DNA of 64,000 bases from an uncultured Sporosarcina sp. (GTDB taxonomy: Bacteria; Bacillota; Bacilli; Bacillales_A; Planococcaceae): positions 22,187 to 86,186 of the forward strand of contig CAOKMT010000001.1 of assembly GCA_948469885.1 (NCBI GenBank), given 5' to 3'. The notes under the pieces were generated by a model. That model was not told the origin of the DNA and searched no databases. It was given only the letters and a program-made list of their open reading frames with translations. This document shows positions 51,363-60,914 of this stretch, in pieces (within the stretch, counting starts at the first letter, position 1; each line of letters begins with the position of its first letter). The position numbers and the translations under genes were made by a program.

Positions 51363-51686
51363 TTCCCCGCTTCCCACACTCACTTATTTGTCACCATTTC
51401 TTGTAAACGCCTGAATAATTCGTATTTTCGTTCCTTAATCAATCAAAATTCATACCAAACAAAGGCAATCGGGTTCATACTAGGTTGTCTTTTTTTGTTT
51501 CCTTAAAAATATTGTGGTGCTCAATTTTGCAACATATGCAGGTGTCTTGGACATCCGCTACATGTTCCGACATCATATGACAATTATATCGCTGACATTA
51601 CAAGTTTACGAGAAACGTTTGAAAAGGGATTCCACAGGTTAGTTAAGAGAGTGTAGACGGATAAACCAAAAAAGGAGAGAGTAACA
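51363..51686. other. Gene-free stretch after the array
   Basis: No ORF of note. A possible weak sigma-B promoter (GTTTAC at 51604-51609, 16 bp, GGGATT at 51626-51631) lies about 55 bp before the KGG-repeat gene, followed by AAAGGAGAGA as its ribosome site. Confidence 0.4.
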
Positions 51687-52064
51687 ATGGCAAAAGATAA
51701 CAATAAAAGAAATCGAAATAATGACGACGGTGCAATGACTGTGGAAGAGGCGGGTCGTAAGGGCGGAGAAGCGACGGCGCGTAATCACGACCGAGAATTT
51801 TATGAAGAAATTGGACGTAAAGGCGGCGAAGCGACAGCGGAAAATCATGACCGCGAATTTTACGAGAAAATCGGTAAAAAAGGCGGAGAAGCCACTGCCG
51901 AGAATCATAACAAGGAATTTTATGAAGAAATTGGTCATAAAGGCGGGGAAGCTCGTGCCCGACAAGACGGTGATAACGATGACAACAACCGTGAGCGAAA
52001 AATGAGCAAATCAGAAGCGGGGCGTAAAGGCGGGAAACATAGCCACGATAACGACAATCGTTAA
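51687..52064 (+). CDS. KGG-repeat stress protein (GsiB/Con-10 type hydrophilin)
   Basis: 125-aa, highly hydrophilic protein built of about five copies of a ~20-residue unit with EEIGRKGGEATAENHDREFY as consensus (starts near residues 17, 37, 57, 77 and 108). General-stress hydrophilins such as B. subtilis GsiB protect against desiccation or glucose starvation and are under sigma-B. The 60-bp DNA repeats are similar. A diverged paralogue lies at 57378-57800. Good ribosome site. Confidence 0.88.
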   Translation: MAKDNNKRNRNNDDGAMTVEEAGRKGGEATARNHDREFYEEIGRKGGEATAENHDREFYEKIGKKGGEATAENHNKEFYEEIGHKGGEARARQDGDNDDNNRERKMSKSEAGRKGGKHSHDNDNR

Positions 52065-52093
52065 CTACAACACAAGTCAAACAATTATTCATT

Positions 52094-52136
52094 AACCCCT
52101 AGCACAACAGTAAATTGTGTTGGGGGTTGTTTTTTA
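52094..52136 (+). terminator. Terminator after the first KGG-repeat gene
   Basis: AACCCC-t-AGCACAA pairs with TTGTGTT-GGGGTT across a 7-nt loop, then a T run. Confidence 0.88.
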
Positions 52137-52270
52137 GATGGAGCGTGGGGAGCCACTTGGTTCGTTCCGATTCTGACAGCTTTTTGAGTTGTAAATTGCG
52201 AAGATAGGCCCCATTCAAAAAGACTGGTAGTTACTTCAGTTACAGATATATTAAAAGGAGAGTTTCGAAT

Positions 52271-53518
52271 TTGTTGAAAAATATTTTATTCATCTCTGAT
52301 CATGGTGATCCACTTGCTCCTTTAGGGAGTGAGCAGGCAGGTGGACAAAATAATTACGTTAAGCAACTTGCAATGGCCCTCGGAAGGGAAGGGAATCGGG
52401 TGGACGTCGTCACTCATTGGGTGAATCCAAGTGAACCACAGATTGAAATGTTCGGAGATGCCTGTCGTGTCATCCGGATTGGCGCAGGTCGCAAAGCGTA
52501 TGTCCCCAAAAAAGAAATGGTTGGGCTATTACCGGAATTTTATGAGGAAATGAAAAACACGATCGACCTTTCTTCTTATGATCTTATGCATTCACATTAC
52601 TGGTTATCGGGTCTGCTTGGTTTACGGATGAAGAAGGAATACGGAATTCCTTGGATTCATACGAATCATTCCCTTGGCATCGCTAAAGAACAAGTGACCG
52701 GCGTACGGGAATCGACAAGGTTTTACGCTGAAAAAGTGATTTTGAGATCTGTCGATAAAATCGTCACTACGACGGAAAGTGAAAGTTCCCTCATCCAAAG
52801 CTTCGTGAAAAAACCGTCTCCCATGTCCGTCATTGCCATTGGGGTGGATGAAGCTTTTCAGCCTACCGATATGGATGGAGAGAGCATTGATACACCTTAC
52901 TTTGCATTCGCCGGCAGGTTGGAGAAGACAAAAGGAATCTATACGTTGTTACACGCATTCCGCAGGCTTGTCGAAAGGGGCGAATTGGAGGATTCCGCCA
53001 AGCTTCTGATCGCAGGCGGTGATACCGATAGTGTCGATCCGGTCAATAAACTGCCAAAGCACCAAGCATTAAGGGCAGCCATAGAAGGCCTCGAAAATCG
53101 AATTGATTTCATCGGGAGACAATCACAACGACAACTCGCTTCTCTTTTCAAAGGAGCGACAGCGACAATCGTCCCTTCTCATTATGAATCGTTCGGAATG
53201 GTGGCGGCAGAAGCGCAAGCATGCGGATGCCCTGTTATCGCTTCAAAGGTGGGAGGGCTGGCGGAAGTCGTGAAAAACCGAACGACGGGCTGGCATATTG
53301 AAAAGGGTAACATTAACAGTTTGGCGTTTGCCATGAAAACGTTGTTGGCCAATGAGTCATATGCTAGCCGTCTCGGTAGGGCGGCAGCCAATTTTGCGAA
53401 CAGGGAATTCAGATGGCCGGTTCTATCAAAAAAAATAAACAAACTGTACGAGGTGACAATGGATGAAAAGAAAGACGCATATGCTGGCAACGGATCTCGA
53501 TGGTACATTGGTGGGTGA
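52271..53518 (+). CDS. GT4 glycosyltransferase, sucrose-phosphate-synthase-like
   Basis: 415-aa GT-B glycosyltransferase. N-terminal SDHGDPLAPLGSEQAGGQNN followed by YVKQLAMALGREG is the acceptor-side signature of sucrose-phosphate synthases. The C-terminal E-x7-E motif lies in ESFGMVAAEAQACGCPVIA, with nucleotide-sugar contacts FAGRLEKTKG. The next gene is a sucrose-phosphatase-like HAD enzyme overlapping by 56 bp, so the pair likely makes sucrose or a related glucoside from UDP-glucose and fructose-6-P (inference). TTG start with AGGAGAG upstream. Confidence 0.82.
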   Translation: MLKNILFISDHGDPLAPLGSEQAGGQNNYVKQLAMALGREGNRVDVVTHWVNPSEPQIEMFGDACRVIRIGAGRKAYVPKKEMVGLLPEFYEEMKNTIDLSSYDLMHSHYWLSGLLGLRMKKEYGIPWIHTNHSLGIAKEQVTGVRESTRFYAEKVILRSVDKIVTTTESESSLIQSFVKKPSPMSVIAIGVDEAFQPTDMDGESIDTPYFAFAGRLEKTKGIYTLLHAFRRLVERGELEDSAKLLIAGGDTDSVDPVNKLPKHQALRAAIEGLENRIDFIGRQSQRQLASLFKGATATIVPSHYESFGMVAAEAQACGCPVIASKVGGLAEVVKNRTTGWHIEKGNINSLAFAMKTLLANESYASRLGRAAANFANREFRWPVLSKKINKLYEVTMDEKKDAYAGNGSRWYIGG

Positions 53519-54182
53519 CCAAGAAGCGCTTAGACAACTGTTCGTTCATTATGATGATCTGCCCTATGAAACAGCCCTTGTTTATGTGACGGGGAGACAT
53601 TTGGCTTCCGCCGTATCTCTTATGGAAGCGGAGGACTTGCCGCAACCGGATATTCTTATAACAGATGTCGGGACTGCGATTTACAGAACAGATCGTCTGG
53701 AGGAGGATGAGGAGTGGCGTCGACGGATGAAGGCGGATTGGCAACCAAATCGGATTATTGAAGAGGCTTCTGCTTTTCCTGCTCTGCTTAGACAGGACTT
53801 GCCTGATCATCGCCGCGTCTCGTTTACCATACCGACGAATGACAGAAGTGTGAATGAGTTTGGAAAAGTGCTCAACCAAAAAGCGATACCGCATCAGATG
53901 ATTATCAGTTCGAATCGTGACGTGGATATTTTGCCTCGAAAAAGCGGGAAGGGAAATGCTTTGACCTACGTCATCGATAAGTATGCCGACCAAGATGTAG
54001 AGGTTCTAATCGCCGGGGATTCAGGCAATGATATCGATATGCTGACACTTGGCTACCCCGCCGTGATTGTTGGGAATGCCCAGCCTGAACTGCTTGCCAT
54101 AGCCTCGCATCCCGATTTATTCCGTGCCAGAGAACATTGCGCGGGTGGCATTCTTGAAGCTTGGCATTATTTTTACGCTTGA
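53463..54182 (+). CDS. HAD hydrolase, sucrose-phosphatase-like
   Basis: 239-aa Cof/S6PP-type phosphatase. Nucleophile motif ATDLDGTLVGD at residues 9-19, motif II VYVTGRHLASA, Lys in LPRKSGKGNALTYVID, and acidic motif IV in IAGDSGNDIDMLTLG. Sucrose-6-phosphatases share this layout and the adjacent synthase-like gene supports the assignment. ATG 53463 with GAGGTGAC upstream, inside the end of the glycosyltransferase gene, implies tight translational coupling. Confidence 0.82.
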   Translation: MKRKTHMLATDLDGTLVGDQEALRQLFVHYDDLPYETALVYVTGRHLASAVSLMEAEDLPQPDILITDVGTAIYRTDRLEEDEEWRRRMKADWQPNRIIEEASAFPALLRQDLPDHRRVSFTIPTNDRSVNEFGKVLNQKAIPHQMIISSNRDVDILPRKSGKGNALTYVIDKYADQDVEVLIAGDSGNDIDMLTLGYPAVIVGNAQPELLAIASHPDLFRAREHCAGGILEAWHYFYA

Positions 54183-54334
54183 AAATGGCTAATGGGGATG
54201 TGGCTCAATCAGGATGTAGGTTGCCAATTATTGGTTTTCTGTATTAGCGCGTGTTTGAGAAGTCTTATCCCTATATATGGATTGAAGTGCTATTCCTCAG
54301 GAAACATGCGATAATATAGAAAAAGAAAAATGGA

Positions 54335-55543
54335 ATGGATGACGAAATGACGAAAACTATCGACGTACAATTAAATGCAAAAGGCATAACAGATTTGAGA
54401 AAAGGGTATCCGCTCATTTTGAAGGATACTGTTCTGAATCCGCAAGTGTTAACAGAAGAAGGACGTGTTATCCGACTTGTCGACCGCAATTGGCGGTTCA
54501 TGGCGAAAGGGTATTACGGTGTGCAAAATAAAGGGATCGGTTGGGTGTTGACGCGCCGGGCAGACGAAGCGATCGATTTTGAATTCTTTGAAGCGAAGCT
54601 TACGGCGGCTTTTCAAAGACGTGCGTCGCTTTTTGAAGATTCGGAGACGACGGCGTTCCGGGTGTTCAACGGCGAAGGTGATGGCATCGGCGGATTGACG
54701 ATTGATTATTTCGACGGGTATTACATGGTCAGTTGGTATAGTGCGGGCATCTATTCCTTGAAGCACCATGTGTATGGCGTTTTGGATAAAATCGTGGACT
54801 ACCGAGGGATTTACGAAAAGAAGCGGTTTGACACGAAAGGACAGTATATTGAACAGGATGATTTCGTGAGAGGGGAGCCTGGTGATTTCCCGATCATCGT
54901 GAAAGAGAACGGTATGCATTTTGCGGTCGATTTGAATGACGGGGCGATGACGGGCATTTTCCTCGATCAGCGCGACGTCCGGAAAGCGATCCATGATCGG
55001 TATGCGGAAGGTAGAACCGTATTGAATACATTTTCTTACACGGGTGCGTTTTCTGTGGCAGCTTCACTCGGTGGCGCGACGAAAACGACGAGCGTCGATC
55101 TTGCGAGTCGGAGTGAATCGAAGACGATTGAACAATTTAGTGTCAATGGGATCGATTACGAACAGCAGGAAATCCGGGTCATGGATGTGTTTGATTATTT
55201 CCGCTATGCGAAACGGCATGAACTGAAATTCGGTCTTGTCATTCTTGACCCACCGAGTTTTGCCCGTTCCAAAAAGTATACGTTTAGCACGGCGCGTAAT
55301 TATCCGGAGTTGTTGATGGATGCGATTGCGGTGACGGAGAAAAATGGGATCATTGTTGCTTCCACGAATAATGCATCTTTCGGGATGAAGCGGTTCAAGT
55401 CGTTTATCGATAAAGCGTTCAAAGAAGCGAGTTCTACTTATAAAATTTTAGAAGAATCTTCTTTGCCAAAAGATTTCCGAACGCCGCGTGATTTCCCGGA
55501 ATTCAATTATTTAAAAGTCGTGATTTTACAAAAAATAAAATAA
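54335..55543 (+). CDS. Class I rRNA methyltransferase (RlmI/YwbD family)
   Basis: 402-aa protein with N-terminal PUA-like domain (about 15-85, RKGYPLILKD), EEHUB-like middle, and C-terminal SAM-binding Rossmann fold. FLDQRDVRK, NTFSYTGAFSVAASLGGAT (motif I) and ILDPPSFARSKK (motif IV, with D-P-P-S-F) are typical of 23S rRNA m5C1962 methyltransferases. ATG 54347 is an alternative start; neither has a strong ribosome site. Confidence 0.9.
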   Translation: MDDEMTKTIDVQLNAKGITDLRKGYPLILKDTVLNPQVLTEEGRVIRLVDRNWRFMAKGYYGVQNKGIGWVLTRRADEAIDFEFFEAKLTAAFQRRASLFEDSETTAFRVFNGEGDGIGGLTIDYFDGYYMVSWYSAGIYSLKHHVYGVLDKIVDYRGIYEKKRFDTKGQYIEQDDFVRGEPGDFPIIVKENGMHFAVDLNDGAMTGIFLDQRDVRKAIHDRYAEGRTVLNTFSYTGAFSVAASLGGATKTTSVDLASRSESKTIEQFSVNGIDYEQQEIRVMDVFDYFRYAKRHELKFGLVILDPPSFARSKKYTFSTARNYPELLMDAIAVTEKNGIIVASTNNASFGMKRFKSFIDKAFKEASSTYKILEESSLPKDFRTPRDFPEFNYLKVVILQKIK

Positions 55544-55555
55544 TGTTTATTTTTC

Positions 55556-55591
55556 CCGCATGGACTGGCAGCTGTCTATGCGGATTTTTTT
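55556..55591 (+). terminator. Terminator after the rRNA methyltransferase gene
   Basis: CCGCATGGAC pairs with GTCTATGCGG (one G-U), followed by TTTTTTT. Confidence 0.85.
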
Positions 55592-55658
55592 GTTTTTCTT
55601 TTCGCTATGATAGATAATTGTGATGATTCTTATAACTTTTCGATAGAATAGGAGCGAA

Positions 55659-56285
55659 GTGGTCGTGTTTGAAGCAATTATACATGGTATTATTCTTGCA
55701 TTTGGACTCATTATTCCGTTAGGCGTCCAAAATGTGTTTGTGTTTAACCAAGGCGCACTGCAGCCGAAGTTTTCTAGGGCGTTACCCGTTGTGATCACGG
55801 CTGGGATTTGCGATACGATTTTAATTGTTGCGGCGGTATCGGGTGTGTCTTTGCTCGTTTTGACCTTTGGGTGGTTGGAAAATATCGTTTTTACAGTTGG
55901 GATCGTTTTTCTTGTTTATATGGGTATCGTTTTATGGCGTACGACGGTTTCCACAACGGAGATGGATGGACGGACATTTTCGATGAAAAGGCAAATTATC
56001 TTCGCCGTGTCGGTTTCTTTATTAAACCCGCATGCGTTACTGGATACGATTGGCGTCATCGGCACGAACTCATTAAGTTATGCGGGCGAAGTACGACTGG
56101 CTTTTACACTGACGACGATCTTGGTGTCGTGGATTTGGTTTTTCGGACTTGCCTTGGGGGGACGCTATTTCGGGAAGTTGGATTCGAGTGGAAGGCTCAT
56201 GGCTTTGTTGAACAAAATTTCGGCACTCGTTGTTTGGGGTGTTGCGGTGTATATGGCGAGTAAATTGATTGGCAATATGCTTTAA
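55659..56285 (+). CDS. LysE-family amino acid exporter
   Basis: 208-aa protein with six transmembrane helices. LIIPLGVQNVFVFNQGAL at about residues 17-34 and LLNPHALLDTIGVIG near 125 are LysE signatures (ArgO/LysE branch), indicating export of basic amino acids. GTG 55659 or GTG 55665 may be the start; AGGAG lies 4 or 10 bp upstream respectively. Confidence 0.88.
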   Translation: MVVFEAIIHGIILAFGLIIPLGVQNVFVFNQGALQPKFSRALPVVITAGICDTILIVAAVSGVSLLVLTFGWLENIVFTVGIVFLVYMGIVLWRTTVSTTEMDGRTFSMKRQIIFAVSVSLLNPHALLDTIGVIGTNSLSYAGEVRLAFTLTTILVSWIWFFGLALGGRYFGKLDSSGRLMALLNKISALVVWGVAVYMASKLIGNML

Positions 56286-56401
56286 ATAGTCGGTTCCTTG
56301 CCAAATAAGCTTGGATTTTATTTAAAGAAATTTTGGATTGAAACGTGTGAAGTGTAAAAAAGAAGGGAAAATAATAAATAAATAGAAAGGAGTGAAGCGT
56401 T

Positions 56402-57199
56402 ATGCGTTTTTTACTTCCGATTCTTTGTGTGCTTGCACTTACTGCGTGTTCGGGAATGGGAAATGAAGAAGGAACGACGGCGCCGCCTGATACGCAACAG
56501 CCAGGGGAGCCGCCGATAGAAAAGCCCGATGGTGAAGGCAGTGCAGAAGATGACGATGCGACCGAAGAGATGACGATAGAAGACGTCATGGCTAAAACAC
56601 GGGAGGCTATCGATGCGGATTTTGAAGTGAAGTTGCCAGCAACCCTTGATATTTCAACAGAAAAATACTTATCGACGAAAATTTTAGCGGATGCAAACCA
56701 TTACGATGTCGCGTTTTTTGAAACAGATGAACAACTTGAAACAAATGATCTGCAGCTAGATCAGCAAGAACCGATTGCGATTGTTAAAGGAAAGGCATAT
56801 GAAACGAGTGAAGAAGCGAATGAGCAAATCGGCTATCAACTCATTCAAGAAGGAATGCCGGAAGTCGATCTAGGATTTGGGATCACCGGTTTTCAAGATG
56901 CCGGGGCGGGTAGCTCATTCATTACATGGCATGAGGGACGTTGGTCTTTCATTATGAGATCTCGGAATGATGAAGCTGGCAATGAAGCGGGATTGCATCT
57001 CGCGGAAGAAATCGTTGAAAAGTTGGAAAAGCAAGCGCTCCCTGTACCGCATGAAAACGGCGCCGGCTCTTTCAGTAGTGGCGATCATGCCAGTCCCGAT
57101 ACAAACCGCATTGCTTGGCAGGAGGAAAATATCGTATATGAAGTTTATATGGCAGATCCGTTGGCATTAGTGGATATGGTGACAGGAGAATGGAAATGA
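56402..57199 (+). CDS. Hypothetical lipoprotein
   Basis: 265 aa. Signal peptide with lipobox L-T-A-C (Cys 16), then a low-complexity Pro/Glu/Asp linker to about residue 55 and a folded domain with FITWHEGRWSFIMRSRN. No named family recognised. AAAGGAG precedes ATG 56402. Single gene, followed at 57272 by a terminator. Confidence 0.7.
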   Translation: MRFLLPILCVLALTACSGMGNEEGTTAPPDTQQPGEPPIEKPDGEGSAEDDDATEEMTIEDVMAKTREAIDADFEVKLPATLDISTEKYLSTKILADANHYDVAFFETDEQLETNDLQLDQQEPIAIVKGKAYETSEEANEQIGYQLIQEGMPEVDLGFGITGFQDAGAGSSFITWHEGRWSFIMRSRNDEAGNEAGLHLAEEIVEKLEKQALPVPHENGAGSFSSGDHASPDTNRIAWQEENIVYEVYMADPLALVDMVTGEWK

Positions 57200-57271
57200 G
57201 AGAGGCGGATGGCATGGATTCCATTAGGGGAATTCATGTCATTTTGCTTTACTCTGTATCGTCAGACATCA

Positions 57272-57316
57272 AAAAATCAGCTAAAAGCATTATGATTTGC
57301 TTTTAGCTGATTTTTC
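57272..57316. terminator. Strong bidirectional terminator
   Basis: AAAAATCAGCTAAAAGCA pairs with TGCTTTTAGCTGATTTTT across an 8-nt loop, between two converging genes. Confidence 0.92.
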
Positions 57317-57377
57317 CAATATAGCTAAATAATTTAGGGAGATGCCGAGTTTTACTGGCAGTTCGTCAGTTTGCGGA

Positions 57378-57800
57378 TTAGTCCTCTTCTTTCATTTGTC
57401 TGGCGCGTGCTTCTCCGCCTTTGCGACCGGCTTCTGCCTTACTCATTTTGCCGTTACTGCCATCGTTACGCTGATTGGCACGGGCTTCTCCACCTTTTTG
57501 TCCGATTTCCTCGTAAAATTCCTTGTCGTGGTTTTTAGCAGTCGCTTCTCCGCCTTTTTGTCCGATTTTTTCGTAAAAATCACGGTCATGGTTTTCAGCG
57601 GTCGCTTCTCCGCCTTTTTTCCCGATTTTTTCATAAAAATCTTTATCGTGATTTTCAGCGGTTGCTTCTCCACCTTTTCGTCCGATTTCTTCGTAAAATT
57701 CCTTGTCGTGGTTTTTAGCAGTTGCTTCTCCGCCTTTACGTCCAGCTTCTTCTAGTGACATTCCTTCACGGTTTCTATTGTTATTATTGTTCTTTGGCAT
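57378..57800 (-). CDS. KGG-repeat stress protein, second paralogue
   Basis: 140-aa hydrophilin with about six ~20-residue KGG units (EEIGRKGGEATAENHDKDFY type), one more than the copy at 51687-52064. The asparagine-rich N-terminus and the SKAEAGRKGGEARARQ end mirror it. A possible sigma-B-like promoter on the minus strand is GTTTAT, 13 bp, GGCAAT near 57873-57849 (weak match). AAAGGAG ribosome site. Confidence 0.87.
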   Translation of the reverse strand: MPKNNNNNRNREGMSLEEAGRKGGEATAKNHDKEFYEEIGRKGGEATAENHDKDFYEKIGKKGGEATAENHDRDFYEKIGQKGGEATAKNHDKEFYEEIGQKGGEARANQRNDGSNGKMSKAEAGRKGGEARARQMKEED

Positions 57801-58015
57801 TTTTAATACTCTCCTTTTTTGTTGTGATAACTTCTACTCCTCTTATTGCCGTTAGGCGGAGTGATAAACGGGAAAACGGGATTTGTTAATTTTGTTATAT
57901 TGTTCAAAAAGACTTAATGTTTAAAGTAATACTTGACACAAAGACTTTGTTTCGTTATTGAAAGATGAATCTTTCTCGGTGGCTTGGCGTACAAGAAAGC
58001 AGGAGGGGGATGCGG

Positions 58016-59671
58016 ATGCGTTGGATAAAAGTTTTTGCCCTACTATTCTTCACATGGTTACTATGCAAACCATTGCACGGATTAGCGGTGACATTCACGA
58101 TTCCCGAAGTAGAGATTGAAGCATATGTACACGCGGATGGTCACGTGGAAGTTGTTGAATCGTATTTGTATGAATTCGAAGGCGAATTCAATGGGTTTAC
58201 TCGCGTGATAGAGCCAACAGCAGATAAGGGGATTGAGGATTTTAGCGCTTATGAAAATGGGGAGCCGCTTCCTTTTGAAGTGGAAGAAGGAGCGTATCGC
58301 ATGTTTCGCCCAGGGACGGATGAAACTGTCCGTTTGACGATTCAATACACGATTGTGAACGGAGTGGAAAAGTTTGAAGATGCGGCCCAATTTAATTGGT
58401 CTTTTATTGGTCGAGGCAACACATCCACTTACGGTAAGATGGGTATTGTCATTTATCCACCTACGTCGACGACCAATGTTCACGCACTTGGCTATGGGAT
58501 TACGAATGGGACAGACACGGTGGACGAGGAAGGAATTGTCTATTTTCATCTTGGTACGGTGAAGCCTGGGAAAAAAGGGGAGATCCGTGTCGCTTTTCCA
58601 AAGGGTTTATTTCCTCAAGTGATTGAAAAAGAAGGCATGATTATCGAGGAGATTGTCTTGTATGATGAAGAGCGACAAGCGACAAAAGAGTTTGGCATTG
58701 TATTTACGGCGCTTCTTGGTTGTGGCTTATTATTATTGTTTAGTTGGATGGTGACCGCCCCCCGGCGCCGTCGTAAACGGGCGGCTACATGGGTAAATGC
58801 CAACAGAACAGGCATCCCTCCAGAAAAGATTAGTCTATCGGCTATTTTGCATTTTATCTATGACCATACAATCCGGATGAATGGAGACGGTTCTATTGAA
58901 GTGGCGGCATTGTTGGAGCTGATCCGAAAAGGGCATATTGAGCAACTGACAGATGATCGCTTCAAGCTTGTGGACCGAACTGCTGTCCAAAATACGCATG
59001 AAGAAGTGTTGATCCATTTACTTTTCGATGAAATTGGGGACGGCTTTGAATTTGGCATGGCTGATTTAAAGGACTATGTTGCTAATAAGGGAAACCATCG
59101 GACATATAGAAAATGCATGTTAAAATGGAAAAACGGATTGGAGAAGGAATTACGGAAGCATAAAATCATCAAGCGAAGGCTAGGGATACGTCTGCTATTT
59201 TTTGGCTCGAGCTTACTGACAGCTCTTCTTATGATTCTTTTTCTTAATTATGAGTTGTATGGACTGATGGCATGCCATCTCGGGTTTTCGATCGTTCTTT
59301 TTCTGACAGCCATTTTTTATCAACCGATGGCGCTCAATGGCTACATATTATTGGAAGAATGGAAGCAATTCCGACTATATTTCCGGGATCCGCATTCAAA
59401 TTTACAAGAACTGAGTTTCAACGATCAATTACGTGCTTATACTTTTGCTGTTGGTATGGGAGATAAAAGAATCGGTCAGCAAGCGAACGCTTTCACGGAC
59501 GCCGTGTTATCGACAATGAAACCGAGGGGTACGGCTGATTATGCGAATTACGCAAGTATGTCGGCTTCCTTCAGTGAAGCGGGCGATGCCGTGTCCACGA
59601 CGAGTGGCGGTTCTTCGGGTGGTGGCGGAAGCGGTGGGGCTGGCGGGGGCGGTGGAGCCGGTGCATTTTAA
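58016..59671 (+). CDS. DUF2207 domain membrane protein
   Basis: 552 aa. Signal peptide (1-25), extracellular beta-rich DUF2207 domain (about 30-215, with FTIPEVEIEAYVHADGHVEV), transmembrane helix near 230-250, cytoplasmic helical part, two more helices near 390-440, and a glycine/serine tail ending in GGAGAF, typical of the family. Function unknown. ATG 58016 is preferred since AGGAGG lies 9 bp upstream; in-frame 57965 and 58010 are alternatives. Confidence 0.88.
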   Translation: MRWIKVFALLFFTWLLCKPLHGLAVTFTIPEVEIEAYVHADGHVEVVESYLYEFEGEFNGFTRVIEPTADKGIEDFSAYENGEPLPFEVEEGAYRMFRPGTDETVRLTIQYTIVNGVEKFEDAAQFNWSFIGRGNTSTYGKMGIVIYPPTSTTNVHALGYGITNGTDTVDEEGIVYFHLGTVKPGKKGEIRVAFPKGLFPQVIEKEGMIIEEIVLYDEERQATKEFGIVFTALLGCGLLLLFSWMVTAPRRRRKRAATWVNANRTGIPPEKISLSAILHFIYDHTIRMNGDGSIEVAALLELIRKGHIEQLTDDRFKLVDRTAVQNTHEEVLIHLLFDEIGDGFEFGMADLKDYVANKGNHRTYRKCMLKWKNGLEKELRKHKIIKRRLGIRLLFFGSSLLTALLMILFLNYELYGLMACHLGFSIVLFLTAIFYQPMALNGYILLEEWKQFRLYFRDPHSNLQELSFNDQLRAYTFAVGMGDKRIGQQANAFTDAVLSTMKPRGTADYANYASMSASFSEAGDAVSTTSGGSSGGGGSGGAGGGGGAGAF

Positions 59672-59696
59672 CCGCTAGCGCCGGAATTCAACATGA

Positions 59697-59728
59697 AAAG
59701 ACCACTCCAATGGTTGGAGTGGTTTCAT
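59697..59728. terminator. Bidirectional terminator between DUF2207 and YitT genes
   Basis: GACCACTCCAA pairs with TTGGAGTGGTTT-type sequence around a very short loop; flanks are A-rich and T-rich. Confidence 0.85.
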
Positions 59729-60606
59729 TTATCCTCAGATTCAGCTGGGGGCGGTACTTCTTCGCCTTCCCGTCTGAAGAAGCCGAATACATTAGAAGTT
59801 TGGACGACGTTTGTGAAGGCGCGTGGATCCGTTTCATGTATGATCTTTTCTAAATCGTACAATTCGTAACGGGTAATGACGAGATAGAGCATGTGCATTT
59901 CTTTTTTCGTATACGCCCCTTTGGCAGGAAGGATTGTAATCCCGCGAACCATCGTTTGGTGGATTGCCGCCTGCAATTCGTCAGCCTTGGATGTGATAAT
60001 CATTGCGGTCATCTTTGCATGTCTTGTATGGAGCGTGTCGATGACGGTAGTCGTCACATAGAGGGCAAGCATCGTATAAAGCGCATTTTCAGGCTCATAT
60101 AAAAAGCCGGCCATCACGATGATAACGCCGTTTAACAGGAGAAAATAGACACCGATCGGTTTATCGTTTAATCGGGCTAACACCATGGCAACGATGTCCA
60201 TCCCGCCTGTCGAAGCCCCCAATTTCAAGGAAATTCCGACCCCGACACCAGCGATAACGCCGCCTGCCACGGCATTTAAAATAATATCCTCCGACACGGA
60301 AATGACGGGTAACAGTTCTAAGAAAATTGTTGCAAACACGACTGACACGATACTATAAATCGTAAAACCTTTCCCGACTTTGTACCAACCTAAAATGATA
60401 ACTGGTATATTCAGTAAAAATAAAAGAATTCCCGTACTGATTTTAACGCCAAGAAAATCGTCGAAAATACTGGAGGCTAACTGTGCAAAGCCTGCAAATC
60501 CGCTCGCGTAGACATTGGCATTAATTAAAAAGAAGTTCAAGGAAATGGCAAGTAAAAATGAACCGAAAATGACGACGATGATACGCTTTGCTTCTATAAA
60601 AAACAT
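59725..60606 (-). CDS. YitT family membrane protein (DUF161/DUF2179)
   Basis: 293 aa. Five to six transmembrane helices with FFLINANVYASGFAGFAQL and GISLKLGASTGGMDIVAMV in the membrane part, then the cytoplasmic DUF2179 domain from about 210 (KADELQAAIHQTMVRGITIL), which resembles GlnB-like folds. Function unknown. Usual length. GGAGG before the start. Confidence 0.9.
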   Translation of the reverse strand: MFFIEAKRIIVVIFGSFLLAISLNFFLINANVYASGFAGFAQLASSIFDDFLGVKISTGILLFLLNIPVIILGWYKVGKGFTIYSIVSVVFATIFLELLPVISVSEDIILNAVAGGVIAGVGVGISLKLGASTGGMDIVAMVLARLNDKPIGVYFLLLNGVIIVMAGFLYEPENALYTMLALYVTTTVIDTLHTRHAKMTAMIITSKADELQAAIHQTMVRGITILPAKGAYTKKEMHMLYLVITRYELYDLEKIIHETDPRAFTNVVQTSNVFGFFRREGEEVPPPAESEDK

Positions 60607-60914
60607 GGCAACCTCCTTAAGTTATGAGTGAAGGCAAACAATAAACCATTTCTATATACATTTAGTTTAAGAATCTTAGCACGATTCAAACGAAAGTTTT
60701 TTCGCATTCCACTTCCCGGGAAAGATTTCCCCTACCACCAAAATAGCAGGAAGGGAACTAGGTCTGCTATATGATCCCTTTGAAATTTGTCAGAACACCA
60801 TTGTATCGAATCTGCGCTTAAAATGGTAACAATAAACATTTTTCAGGAAATGAATGATGCGGTCAACCTAAAGAAGCCATTACATCTCTTGGAAAGATGC
60901 AATGGCTTCTTTTC
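60607..60914. other. Intergenic region with terminator at 60872-60920
   Basis: AAGAAGCCATT pairs with AATGGCTTCTT (about 60872-60916), overlapping the thiF stop and serving the minus-strand thi operon. The remaining ~260 bp probably holds the YitT promoter; nothing else is seen. Confidence 0.7.

Noticed and set aside
54183-54334. Short noncoding RNA between the HAD and methyltransferase genes
   Set aside because: No stable hairpin or clear promoter-terminator pair visible.
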